From Ascocoryne sarcoides NRRL 50072 (taxonomy: Eukaryota > Ascomycota > Leotiomycetes > Helotiales > Gelatinodiscaceae): DNA of 64,000 nucleotides. The stretch covers positions 1,380,292-1,444,291 of the forward strand of contig KB205940.1 in the NCBI GenBank assembly GCA_000328965.1, read 5' to 3'. Both the position numbers and the translations under genes were made by a program. Positions 30,718 through 42,038 of this stretch are shown here, one piece after another; the first letter of the stretch is position 1; each line of letters starts with the position of its first letter. The notes under the pieces are model-generated. The model was not told the origin of the DNA. It did no database searches and worked only from the letters and a program-made list of their open reading frames with translations.

Positions 30718-31892
30718 ATGGACAATCTTCCCGTCCAATCCAATTCGACGGCATCCTATGCGTTGCCTCCCCTCCCGGCATATACTCTGTCGCCCGTGAA
30801 GTCGCTCCTCCCCTTCATCTCGGACTTCTACCTCTCCCTCGCCCTCCCGGTCGTCGCATACTGGGTGGTATCTCTGTTCTTCCACTACATCGATATACAC
30901 GATGTCTGGCCGCACCACCGATTACATACGCCCGCCGAGATCCTGAAGAGAAACCATGTCTCGCGATATGAAGTGGCACGCGACGTCATTATACAGCAGA
31001 TTATACAAACCGTCGTGGGCATAGTGCTCGGCATGACGGAGCCGGAAGAAGTTACAGGTCGGGAGGCATACGATGTTGCGCGCTGGGCTACACGATTGAG
31101 GATTGCTCAGGGCGCTCTGCCACAGCTCTTGGGCTTGATCGGATTGAACGCGGCTGCCATCTCGAAAAATGTGTCTGGCAACCACCCAATACTTGCGGCG
31201 GTTTTGGCTGGTGGCAAATACCCCTCGTTGAGTTTGGGTATGGATGTCGCCACTGGAACCCCCGTTGCAGTGTTTGCTCCCTGGGAAATGATTGTTGCAA
31301 AGGCAATCTACTGGCTCATAGTCCCCGCATTCCAATTCTGGGTGGGCGTCCTCTTCGTGGATACCTGGCAATACTTTCTTCATCGTGCTATGCACAGCAA
31401 CAAATGGCTCTATGGTAGGCCTTCATATAAAAATGTACTTGGCATTCCAGCTGACATAATACTCTAGCAACCTTCCACTCCCGGCACCACCGTTTGTATG
31501 TGCCATACGCATACGGCGCACTCTACAACCATCCTTTCGAAGGTTTCCTCCTAGATACGCTCGGAACAAGTCTAGCATACAAGGTAGCAGGCTTGACAGC
31601 TAGACAAGGATTGATCTTCTTCACCATGTCCACGATTAAGACCGTGGATGACCATTGCGGATACTCCCTCCCATGGGACCCCCTCCAGCGCATAACAAGC
31701 AACAATGCCGGATATCACGATATCCACCACCAGAGCTGGGGCATCAAGACAAACTACTCCCAACCATTCTTCACTTTCTGGGACAAAGTACTCAATACGA
31801 TGTGGAAAGGGGACACCACAGCACGATACGCGAAATCGAGGGAAGCGGCAGAGTTCCAAGTTGAGGCCGACAAGGTAGAGGTCTCGCAGTGA
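30718..31892 (+). CDS. SUR2: Sphinganine C4-hydroxylase (fatty acid hydroxylase family)
   Basis: Two exons (30718-31414, 31468-31892) with a 53-bp intron give 373 residues. The eight-histidine, di-iron pattern of the fatty acid hydroxylase superfamily is complete: HRAMH at about 222-226, HSRHH at 236-240, DDHCG near 293-297 and GYHDIHH at about 314-320. Hydrophobic segments (FYLSLALPVVAYWVVSLFF, PWEMIVAKAIYWLIVPAFQF, GVLFVDTWQYFL) place it in the ER membrane. Layout and length match Sur2/Syr2, which hydroxylates sphinganine at C4 to make phytosphingosine. A Glu/Lys-rich tail follows the last helix. The intron interrupts the protein just before the second histidine box. No defects seen. Confidence 0.88.
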
Positions 31893-34771
31893 GATATATA
31901 GTGCTCGAGGAGGTAATGAGGCGATTGAATGATTGTATTATATGGAGGAGGTATGAAGGATAAGGTACACAGATATTATGTTTCAACGGAGAGGTCTGTC
32001 TTGTTGTAGGTGGATTGGCTTGGATCGGGCATATGATGGCGTTTTGAGGTTGACGGATGGTTATGGAGCTGAACTTGACTGGGCCGGCTGGCTGATACTG
32101 ATATCGCAAACTTGTGTATAATAGTATGGGAGGGGGGAATATGGAGGGAGCTGCCTGCTCGCTCTGGAGGCAGAGGGTGCAGGATACCTAATAATGATTG
32201 TCCTTTTACTAGCGCTATATCCTGATTTTGATCGTGTAATGCACTGTTAGAACCCGAGTGATGGTGTGTAGTGCAGTAGAGCCGTGATTTTGGGGTTGAG
32301 ATTTTCCGGAGCTCATTACCAGTTACAAAATAAGAGTGATCCTGTCTGTTGATACGTACTAACTTTCTACTATCCTTTTACTTTTGATGTATTTCAATTC
32401 TGGTTAATGAGATTATATGCAAGACGATAATACATTTATCTTGTTAACTCTTTTCTATTTTTACCTTCTTTCTCCTCTTTTTTCTTCTCAAATCCTCCTT
32501 CCTTGGACTCTTCCCCCCCACTTTTCTTTTGTCCTTTTCGCTGTTCAGTAAAAGACAATAGTCCATCCTTCATTCGCTTTCCCATATAACAATTCGCTCC
32601 TGGAGAACTTGGCTTTTAGTTACAAAAGCTACTCTCTAGTCTAAAGTACGCATGGAGGGCAGTTGGCCTTTTTATAGAAAGGAGGCACGAATGGATTTCT
32701 AGGCTTCCGACTAAAGGCTCCAGGTTGGGAGCTGGGTGGGTGGCGGAGGGGTTTCGCTATCCCCGTCTCGGAAGAAAGGAGGTGAAATAGAGTGAAGCAG
32801 GGGTTCATGGAATAGGGGGTGAATAGCGCGCACGTTCGAAGCTAACAGACTAACATGAGCAGCTGGTGACTGGCAGTGAAGAGTTGTGCTCTGTGAATAA
32901 AGCGAGAGGGAAGAGAGTTCTTTTTTATGCGTTATCTATATAAACAAGTCGCAAAGTAAGTTTGAGGCGTAGGAACTCTAATATAATATAATCGAGAGAG
33001 CATAAAAATTCCTGATTTGAGTATTGAAGGTACATATTCGCTGAATCTCAGGTAGTTTTGGTGTCCGGGCGGGGTTTCGGGTATAAGAAGTAAAAAGAAC
33101 AAGTAGATCAGTGGAGATAAATTTAGGAGGTGATAATGAGAATGAAGACAAAGATTTTAGCTTTCTCAAGGGGTAAGGATAAAAACTTATTATGTTGAAT
33201 TCCTTCTATTTGGCATTGAAATACTCGGGAAGGTTTGGGTATGTATATATACGTGATACATCTTCTGCAAGTTGCTACTAAAGTGACAAGTGAATCCCCT
33301 TAAAATTAAATTCACACATGAAACCACACTATCGAAGTTATATAATACACATATACACATACCGAACAATTGTCTTTTTTCTTCATACAACAGCCGTAGA
33401 TGACTGAGAAAGCGAGTAGAGTTCCCGAGGTAAGAATGAGTTGGTGCACCTGTGGATTTAATCGAGGCTATGTTGTCTAGCGAAAAGCTGTAAATAAATC
33501 CGACTCTTTATATGTTAGTTAAGATGAAAATGGTCCCAATTCAAATGACAACATAGAAGCAAACGACAAGACTCATATCTTACCTGCCAATAAATACCAA
33601 CAACACAACATAGCTAGTCTCACTCTCATCCCACTTCATTCGAATTCCAAAGTATAATTGTAAATATCTATTAAATAGGGCAATCAAACTATTGCAATAG
33701 TAATACTGAAGATACTTAGTGGGCCACCTAGCCTGTTCTTTCCTAACTACTGAAAGAGAAAAGACCATTTAACACCCGGCCTGTATTTATACCCGTGCAA
33801 TAAATACGGTGAATATGGTGAGGTAAGTTGAACCTAATTGACTGTTCGATTTCAATTCTATGACTCCTAAGAATCATTCACCACAACCTCATCTCATCTC
33901 ATCAACCCCCGGCCCCCCAAATTCTGCACGGCTCAACCCTATCCCCCACACACACCAAATCAAAAACACATAAAAGCACCCTCACACCCAACCTACTAGC
34001 CACAATTTCCATCCGATTTCTAGAAGCATAATAACGTAAACAATGCTTTTTCTATAGACATCAAGGTCAGGTAGGATGGGGGGAGAAAGAGGGTTATATA
34101 TCTCGACCTGAGAGATTGGTGATGAGAAATGCGAATGTTGTTATGGAGGGTGGTGATGGTACTTGATTAACGACGATAACAAGGGGGTAGGTAGTGTTAG
34201 TGGGGAAAGGGAGAGGGAGGGAAAAGGGAATGGATTGAACCTTTCTCCCCCGCACTCTGGTACTTTCGCGTAGTAGAAGGCTGCAAAAACGTTTTCGGTA
34301 CCTCCCTAACCCCTTAGTTCTGGTTTAAATAATAATAATAATAATAATACTTACTAAGCCGTCTAAACCTCACTCAACCATTTTTATCTTCACTTGCTTC
34401 ACAAGACTTGATGCCAAATTGACTTTCTATCACCTCATCTCATTTCATTTCTACTCTCTAGCTTACAAGCTATAGTTATCTCCTCCCCTCTATCTCTATC
34501 GCTGCTACTCTCATCCACGATGCGAGATTAACAAACCAGGGTATCTATCATAACACATCCATCCATCACACAAACAAATAACCACCTCAAAGGACCCCGT
34601 CCCAAAATGCCCAGCCCATTTGTTTTTTGTCCCTCCCCAAAACTCCATGCTAAATGCAGATCCGATCCGACCCGGCCGGTCCAAACCCCCGATTAAGACG
34701 TGATCCCCTATCGACTCTTCCATCGTACACCACCGCTCCTGGCACAAATTAGGAGTACTGTAGACCCCGCC
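31893..34771. other. Long gene-free convergent interval
   Basis: 2.9 kb between the 3' ends of SUR2 and the E-set protein gene. It is mixed AT-rich and pyrimidine-rich, with a (AAT)n run at 34327-34349. No open frame has domain-like content. It could hold long 3' UTRs or non-coding transcripts. Confidence 0.45.
34327..34349. repeat. (AAT)n microsatellite
   Basis: About seven and a half uninterrupted AAT units in an AT-rich gene-free stretch. Confidence 0.8.
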
Positions 34772-36320
34772 TTACTTCTGCACGATAACATCCCCCAGAT
34801 ACCCCATCTCATTCAACAGCCTCTCAAGCCTACTTGCATTCTCCTCCATCCCAGGGCTCACACAGTCCTCCTCCTCAACATCTGCCCTCCGCTTCCCTAG
34901 TGTATGCTGAGAGCCATCCTCCTCATCCGGCAAGCTATACCCCCCAAATCCTTCCTTCTTCCCCACCACCCCCAACCCTAGTGCCGGACTTTCCCCCTCA
35001 TCCCCAGTCACCTCCCCCAGATCAGCTGTCAGATCTACATCCGCATCCACATCCTCTTCCCCCTCGCTGAACTCGAAAAAGCTCACCGTCGGACTCATCG
35101 TCGACACGGTACTAGTCGAAAAATGACTTCGGGGTATCAACTCTGTGATCGATCTTGTCTTCTTCAGTTTCAACCCCGACGTCACCATGGCTCTGAAAGT
35201 CAGCCCCTGGTTCTGTTCCGGCAGTAACGGGAGCGGCTTCTCCCTATGATCAGCACTACTTGAATCCGTGCGATGCGTCGACGCCGCTGAGGACGGCGGC
35301 GGAGATAGAGGGGTGTAGATTGTCATCGAGAGCCTCTGTAGCTGACTGGCAAAATTATCATCATCCTCGCCTTCCTCTGTAATCTCATCCGGAATCACGA
35401 GGCCGCTGTGTCCGCCATGCTTCGTCTTGGCCTTTCGCAACGGGGATCGGTCGCCAGAGTGGTGTTTTATCGGAGGAGACGCGTCACGGATATGGGACCT
35501 GGAATCAGACTTCTTCCTGCCTTCTGAGTGGAGGCGGGGAGCGACGGAGTTGCTGGTGTGGGGTATACCCACAGACGAGGAGCGACCGCGTTTATGGCCC
35601 CGTCTGTGTATATCTGCGTCTTGCACGGAGTTTGATGGTGAGTGAAGACCGAAAAAGGCTCTTGGGGACCATGCTGATGTTTCTGATTGCTGAGAGAGAG
35701 ACTGTGCCGACCCCTTCTTAGCAAGCACTGAGGTCGAGGTATTTAGTCGGGGGAGTTCATCCGGTGGAGGTGGTGGGGGCCGCGGAGCCATATATTTATC
35801 TGCGGGATTCATGGTCTTGATGCTCTCGCTTACCAACTCACTCAACGACGCTCTGCGATGTCGACGGGGTTGGATCTCAATGGGCACCCAGAGGAGATTG
35901 ACGGGCTGGCCGGGGAGGTATGGACAAGTAGTCGTAAACGGAATTGATTTATCAAAATATTCAGTGCCGTCGTCTAGCTCATACTATATACAATCGTGAG
36001 TTGCTGCTGTTTGAAGTTTCACATTCATTGTTGACATACGTAGTAATAATATGTGGACCCCATCTTAAGACCGCCTGTGCGTTTTGGGTTGTGTTGACCC
36101 TCCCCGTCACAGATAATGTCTTCAAAGGCATAACATCCACGCCACTGTCCGCGAGCTCGTCTGACATCTCGTTCCATGGGGTATCTTTTGGTGAAATTGT
36201 CCCATGATCCTGTGAGATGAACTGATTTTGTTGATGGGGTGGTTTGGCTGAAGATGTTGTTAGCAAACTGAAGTCTGAAACGAGGTTCTCCTCGGGTTTC
36301 AGGAATTATGACGGATTTGG
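34772..36320 (-). CDS. E-set/CBM48 glycogen-binding-like protein with long disordered tail (5' end unresolved)
   Basis: Exon A (about 36320-36040) encodes STKSVHLTGSWDNFTKRYPM, then MERDVRRARGQWRGCYAFED, IICDG and GGLKMGSTYYYY. A 56-bp intron (36039-35984) joins in phase 0 to exon B (35983-34772), YELDDGTEYFDKSIPFTTTC, PYLPGQPVNLLWVPIEIQPR. Together these form the early-set/AMPK-beta-like (CBM48) fold found in a fungal family with a V-x-L-x-GSWDNF signature. About 350 residues of Ser/Pro-rich disorder follow, with PPPPPP, a Glu/Asp-rich segment (EGEEDVDADVDL) and a C-terminal helix (SRLERLLNEMGYLGDVIVQK). No ATG precedes the GSWDNF block in this exon. A TTTTTAG acceptor at 36321 suggests a short upstream first exon that I could not locate. 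The role is probably alpha-glucan or protein binding, by analogy only. Confidence 0.7.
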
Positions 36321-37996
36321 CTAAAAATGGATGACCGGTCGCAGATAAATATAAACACAACTTCTTTCGCTCATGGGGACTTGAAGTGGACAGATTCTAT
36401 CGTTGCCCTCCCTGAAAACAGCTTGAGATAGGGGTGCCGGGACAATAACGCCCTGAAGGTCCTGGATTTTTCCAACAACAAAAATGTCTCGCGACAGCAT
36501 AAACTCAAGAATAGGACCGTTTCGACTCGACATCAGGCTTCCCAGAGTGCCAAACATCGGTCCACTGCCCAGGCCGATGGAATGTTTCAATGTGGGATCA
36601 AGGAAAACAATGCGCCAACCGATCTCAACGGGGCCCTCCACATGCCCCCTTTGCCTTCCCCATTCTACTTCGTAAAAAGTGCCGACGACGAATGTCAAGC
36701 CGCAACCACCGCAGCCAAAGCCCCACAAGTCTGATCAACTCGATATGAAAGGTTGAACTGCGAAATCAAGAACCGAGACTCGATCCGCCCCTTTTGGGAA
36801 GATACAATTTGAAAGATCAAACATCGGATTGCATCGTGAACTGAGATGAAGTATCCCCAATCTTACAGACATTATGCGCAGGGGGGGGTGTAGTAACAAG
36901 GTAAAGCAGAATGTGGGGTACGGCATGGGAAGGCTGAACGTACATCATGAAAGTCATAAGTGCGGTATCCATAGTATCGAAATTTAATGCTCAGGTCCAG
37001 CCCGAGACAATGTCCAAGATATGACGGTTGAATGCGATGGTGTTCGAGTCTTATACGTGGGGGTTGTCAGAGTATTGTAGCACCGGCTGGCTGCATACTC
37101 GAGATGACGGGGGCCTCGACGTTGTGCTTCAATCAATATGTTCAGATAGAGGCTAACAAATAAGAGTTCCCTTATCTGACGAGCAGGTTTAGAATAACCA
37201 CAATGTTTGAGGAAATGCCGTCTAGAAGGGTATCGGGGATGGAGAGTAGTCTCTCGGACCAGTCAGGTTGCGACGTTGGCTAGTAAGATGCCTCGAGTGC
37301 TGATGGTCGCTGGGTATGCGAAACTCAAGCGCTTAGACGGATCCGTGTCGGGGCTTTGAGAGAGAATCGCCTTGGGGAGTCGATGAGGATGTAAGATCAA
37401 GAGGGGAATATTTTTCTCCAGGTGCTGGGCGGTTTTTGAAGTGTTGATCTTGGCTTGGAGGATGATGCTCCTTCGGTTTGACAAGGCTGGCCAGCGGCGA
37501 AGGTACCTCGGGCTCGCATCGACCGGCTCGTGGTGACGAGTGTCGCGGGGCCAGATCAGATGTAGGGATACAAAGGCCAGATAGAACAGATGAAGAGCGG
37601 GTGGTGCGACGGCTTACAGAGACGGGGGAGATCCAAGTCTCTCCAAGTATCTCGGAGGACAGCAGGAGAGGGGAGGTCGAGCGAAGGAATATAAGAGGAA
37701 CGAGAATACTTTATTCCGCCAGAAGCAGGCCGGCCAGTCCGCGGCTCGAAAGTGCACCAGGCGCAATGAGCGAATTGCACCACTTGGGACGTTGGGGCTT
37801 GAATCGATAATCCGGTTTCCGACTGATGGCCTTATTAGCTGCACTTTCCGCTTTCAGCTGAGGCAGTGGTAGTGGCGCCGCGTGAGGCTGTAGATCGCCC
37901 TTCACGGCCGAGTCGTGCACTTACGGATCCCGAATGCAATCTCATCAGAGGCAGCTGAGGGGCAGCCGCCTCGGGGTGGCTATCATCTATCTATCA

Positions 37997-38080
37997 AGAG
38001 AGGCAGAGAGGCAGAGAGGCAGAGAGGCATAGAGCTAAAGAGCCAAAGAGCCAAAGAGCCAAAGAGCCAAAGAGCCAAAG
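37997..38080. repeat. Two adjacent 8-bp minisatellites
   Basis: Four AGAGAGGC units (37997-38028) are followed, after 4 bp, by one AGCTAAAG (38033-38040) and five exact AGCCAAAG units (38041-38080). Both arrays have the same 8-bp period and share AGAG-type junctions, so they probably arose from one another. Confidence 0.85.
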
Positions 38081-39140
38081 CGCAGCCCGACGGTTTGATC
38101 AGGATGATGCAGAGAGGAAACCGGGTGAGAGATCGATGCATCTTCGACACCGGCCTGCTTATTGGCTGCAACGAAACTCTGGTCGATGCCGGGATCCAGG
38201 AGATTGGGTCGGCGGATTTCTCGACTCTGATGATTTGCTTGGTTTTGGGCGGAGCACATGGCGGGGGGAAGGGGAGGGGTTCGATGTCAACAGCGTCTCG
38301 GATCATACAACATCAAAGCCGTGCTCCTCCGCTCTTCGTCCCTATCTTCGATGTGGTGAAGATCGACGAGAGGCGACTCGTCGCTGCCACCACCCAACTT
38401 CAGTCCGGAGTGATAATGCTGGGAGTTGAGCAAGCGGTGGATGAGGGGCACGATGGTGGTGATGGTGATGATGATGATAATGCTGAAAACGGCAACAAAA
38501 AGGGGCTTGGAAACAACCCCGGGCCGGGATCAGGTGTGGCTGGTGAGACCAACCGAGATAGGCTGGACACCCGTAGCCGAGCAAGCCGATCGACGCGCTT
38601 TTCCTCCCGGCGAATCAGAGGTCGACCTCGGGTGAGGATGCGCTCTTGATTGGCCCGGAGCCTCTGAAGCTCGATCAGCTGACCTGGCCGGGACTGGCGG
38701 GGGTCTTCTGGAAACGGACGATCGAGGACGGCGAACGCATCGAAACAGGGAGCAGAGGATCCCACGCGACGTGATGATTGAAATGAGAGGGTCTTTTTCA
38801 CCACCACTTGAAACGTCGCTATCGCATCGCTCTGCGGCGCGGGAGAACATGCAAAAAATGACAACGGTCGTTCGTCTCGACTCCGGCACGTGCTTCTGCG
38901 CGTAGCCGTGATGGTATTCCCCCAGTTGGGCCATGCGAGTGTCAGATATGCATGAGGATCCCCATTCGCGCTTACCGGCAGCCAGCTTGCATCGGTCGTG
39001 TCGAGAACATGGAAGGGGTCACACGTTGTTGGACCAGGTGTACCCAATACAAGCTCCTCGGGGCAGATAACGGGGCCGGTTTTGGCATCCGATCTACAGT
39101 AGCTACACTGGAACTCGCATGAAAGTAAACACCTCGGATC

Positions 39141-39174
39141 TATATCTATCTATATCTGTATCTGTATCTGTATA
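39141..39174. repeat. TATC/TGTATC-type microsatellite
   Basis: Short tandem of TCTATATC/TGTATC words in the gap between the minisatellites and the LRR gene. Confidence 0.6.
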
Positions 39175-39941
39175 TGAGCACTAAACTATCTCGAAAGCAC
39201 CCCGGGGAAGAGAGCCAAGTAGAGTAATGGCGATAGATATAATTAGACTTTTTACCGATGTCTTTTTCGCTAATTCGCTTGGGCGCTAATTCTCGCGGTT
39301 TTTGCGGCTGAAGGCTATTGAAGTTTATATTCGCCAGCCATTTTTGCTAGAAAGAAAAGAGCGAGAAAGCATGGTCAAGTCGCACTGCCTTCTCTCGGTT
39401 CTTATTTTTGATTGGATTTCCCGAATTTCATGCTTGATACTTGATGATCATCTTCCGAGTCTCTCGACCCGGCCCTCTTCTTAGATTCTCGGTCCTACAC
39501 ACCTCGATTGGAGATCAGCATCGAATACGAATGTCGTGGTCAGATTGTCTATCTCATCCAATAGGGCCAGTTGCGGTGAAATAGCTGCTTGCGTGTGGTT
39601 GAGGTGGGGAAATATACCTGCACGGTTACTCTGATGTCGGAGAAAAAGGGTAGATGAATATATACTCCGCTCCAGACAAAGTTACAATCTCGCCCTCCCT
39701 TTAGCTAGCCCTAAATATATTCAATAAACCATATGGCATCACTTGTGATTTGATCAATCTCGCAAGCAGTGTAACGGGTATATAAGCACCGCTCCCCGCC
39801 CCGTCAAACGAATCAATACGCTTAGAATTGCAAGTCTACTTTTTATAGACAACTGGAAAGAAGGGCCCTCGAAAACGAATCATTCTATAGCCCTCCCATG
39901 AGAATAACACACCGCAACCCTTCTTGGCCATAGGGCCTACC

Positions 39942-42038
39942 TTAGTTACAATAGATATCATAGAGTGTACACTCTCTCGTGAAAGTCTTCTCCATTGCTT
40001 CAACTCTCCGTTTCCTAATCAGCAACTCCTTCAACCTCTTCATATAAACATCTCGGCGCTGGGCATCAAATTCGACAAAGGTATCGGTCATTCGCACAAT
40101 CCCTAGACGTTTATTAGCCGCCACTTCCTGGGGGCTGACAGCATCGTGAATCAATCCTGCAGGTTCCAGCTCTCGCTAGGCCCACTCGGGGTCAAGCTGA
40201 CGAGCTAAGAAAGATAATTCTGCCACGGTTAAACTCGGTGGAGGATCCGCAAATCGTACAGCGTTCCAAGCCCTTCTCTCTGCTATTATTCTCTCTGCTG
40301 TCTGTTGGGAAGGATTTTCTTGTGTTGTCACGGAAATATCGCCATTCGCATCTAAATGATATTCGAAAGTGGCGCAAAATCTTTGCTCAGTCATCACTCT
40401 TCGCGCTGGGCGTCCACCACGCCAAAGTCCCATTCCACCACGTTGAACCTTGAGGTATTGCAGAGGTATAGAGCCTACTTTGTTGCGCCGGAGGAGTTCG
40501 AATAGACTTCGGCCGGAATCCTGGTCAATGACTGGGAGTACTGGAACTCCTGTTCCCCGAGTACCTTCAGCCATAAGCGTTAGATGAGTAAATTCCGGAA
40601 ACTTCATAAGTTCCATTAGATATTCATGCGGCTAGACTCTAATCAGTTACATGATCTATACTTTCTTTGCATATACTAGATGGTATCATAAATGAAAGGG
40701 GGGGAGGGAACTTACCCATTGCCCATCACGGTTTATATCAACCGTCAAGACTTTTAACTTAGGACACGTCTCATTCAATCTCCATATGTCAGAGATCGGG
40801 ACATCAGGCCGCATTTTGGGGCTGTATGGCTCGGGGGCATGAACGGTTAAAGTACGAAGCGTATCGCTATTAGCTGCGAGGAGATTGAAGGGGAAGCGCA
40901 TGCCATCTCCAGTTAGGACCAAATCTTCCAATGTACTTACATGAGACAAACACCGCTCTAAAGACTCAAGTTTCGACCAAGGAATGTCTAGTGTAAGGGA
41001 ACGCAAAGAAGGAACTCGTCCGTTAAGGTCTTCTAGTACCCAGGCATTTTGTAACAGCTTTAGAACCCTCAGTTTCGACCAACCTCCCATGTCACCCTAG
41101 AGAATCATGTCGGCATTGGAAAATATCGGAAACGACAGCTCCTCAAGTTGAGGTAGTCGATCACCTACCCTCACATTGAGATCAACCTGAAGGCCAGGGA
41201 TTAAACTATACAGTACACATCCTCCGCTGTCTTGCGTTATATTCAATCTGCGAAGGTTTGACGACGATTTTAGGATATTGAATAAGGACAGCTTAGCCAC
41301 TCGCCTGGAGTGGGGTTCCGCAGGAATGAGAGCATCTAAACTGTAGAGGTTTGAAGAGGAAAACCCAGTACATTGATAAGGCCCTGATGGTGAGGATGAA
41401 AATGGAATGTTGGCCTCCACTATAAGCTTTGACTTTGGGCTGTATTTGTGCAGGTTTTGCAGAATTTCATTTGGGATATCATAATTTCCGGACCAGGTAA
41501 GTGTCTCCAGTTGTGTCAGCTTTGAAAAGAGCTCTAAGAGTTGTTGTAAAACAAAGTCACTGATCCAGTCGCCTGACCCAATAATGATTTGTCGAATGAA
41601 ACTTGGAAGCTTTGTGCCTTTTGTGGTAAGTCGTAGAAGTAGTCTTGGACGTCCACGGTTCTCGTTGTTTAGATTTACTCTTTGGTATAAAACAGGCACG
41701 GTAAGTATATACAGTCGTCGACATAAGGCTGATATAAAGCACAAAGAGGATATACTAGTGTCATAGAGCTGTTAAAGTTAGAACCTGATATCTTTGTGGG
41801 GTGCAAGTCTGATTGATTTATGATACCTCTTGGAGAATCAAACGCCATGCAAGGTCTAGTAGATCCAGTATCTGGCTGTGGCACAGCCCATCCTGTTTAG
41901 AAATTCCATAGTTGTATTCACAAGGCCCTTTAGTTTCTTCTCTAGCTTGATTGTGGATATTTGATCCTGTAGTTGCTTTTTGGATAGATGTTGGTCAGTA
42001 CACGATAGGGGTTTTGTGGCTGACAGGTTGTGGCTCAT
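39942..42038 (-). pseudogene. LRR (F-box-type) protein gene with two in-frame TAG codons
   Basis: The body reads from about 41744 (CRRLYILTVPVLYQRVNLNN) through leucine-rich repeats (FSKLTQLETLTWSGN, NLRRLNITQDSGG, DRLPQLEELSFPIF, WSKLRVLKLLQNAWVL, VPSLRSLTLDIPW) to 40716, then via an 84-bp intron to 40631-39942, ending in a Lys/Arg-rich helix (MKRLKELLIRKRRVEAMEK). This matches fungal F-box/LRR proteins. Two stops interrupt the one continuous frame, TAG at 41099-41097 and TAG at 40178-40176. Both would be CAG (Gln) before a C-to-T change, and protein-like sequence continues on either side without an indel. The N-terminus is uncertain: a Lys-rich segment starting MSHNLSATKPL at 42038 may belong to it, but no clean F-box could be joined. 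Confidence 0.65.

Larger units (their letters stand above)
36321..39941. other. Repeat-bearing region without an assignable gene
   Basis: It should contain the first exon of the E-set gene near its left end. Overlapping open frames run on both strands between 37915 and 39047. The minus-strand frame (39047-38400) has an LIELQRLRANQERIL-type helix and could be part of a real gene, but opposing frames are equally long and composition-driven. Two minisatellites (37997-38080) and a TATC/TGTATC-type microsatellite (39141-39174) are present. Confidence 0.35.

Noticed and set aside
37997..38080. Tandem 8-bp repeats considered as a CRISPR-like array
   Set aside because: Units are contiguous with no spacers, and the organism is a fungus.
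37915..39047. Long overlapping frames on both strands (244 and 215 codons)
   Set aside because: Open on both strands because of repeats and GC-rich composition; no domain and no consistent splicing. Kept only as an unassigned region.
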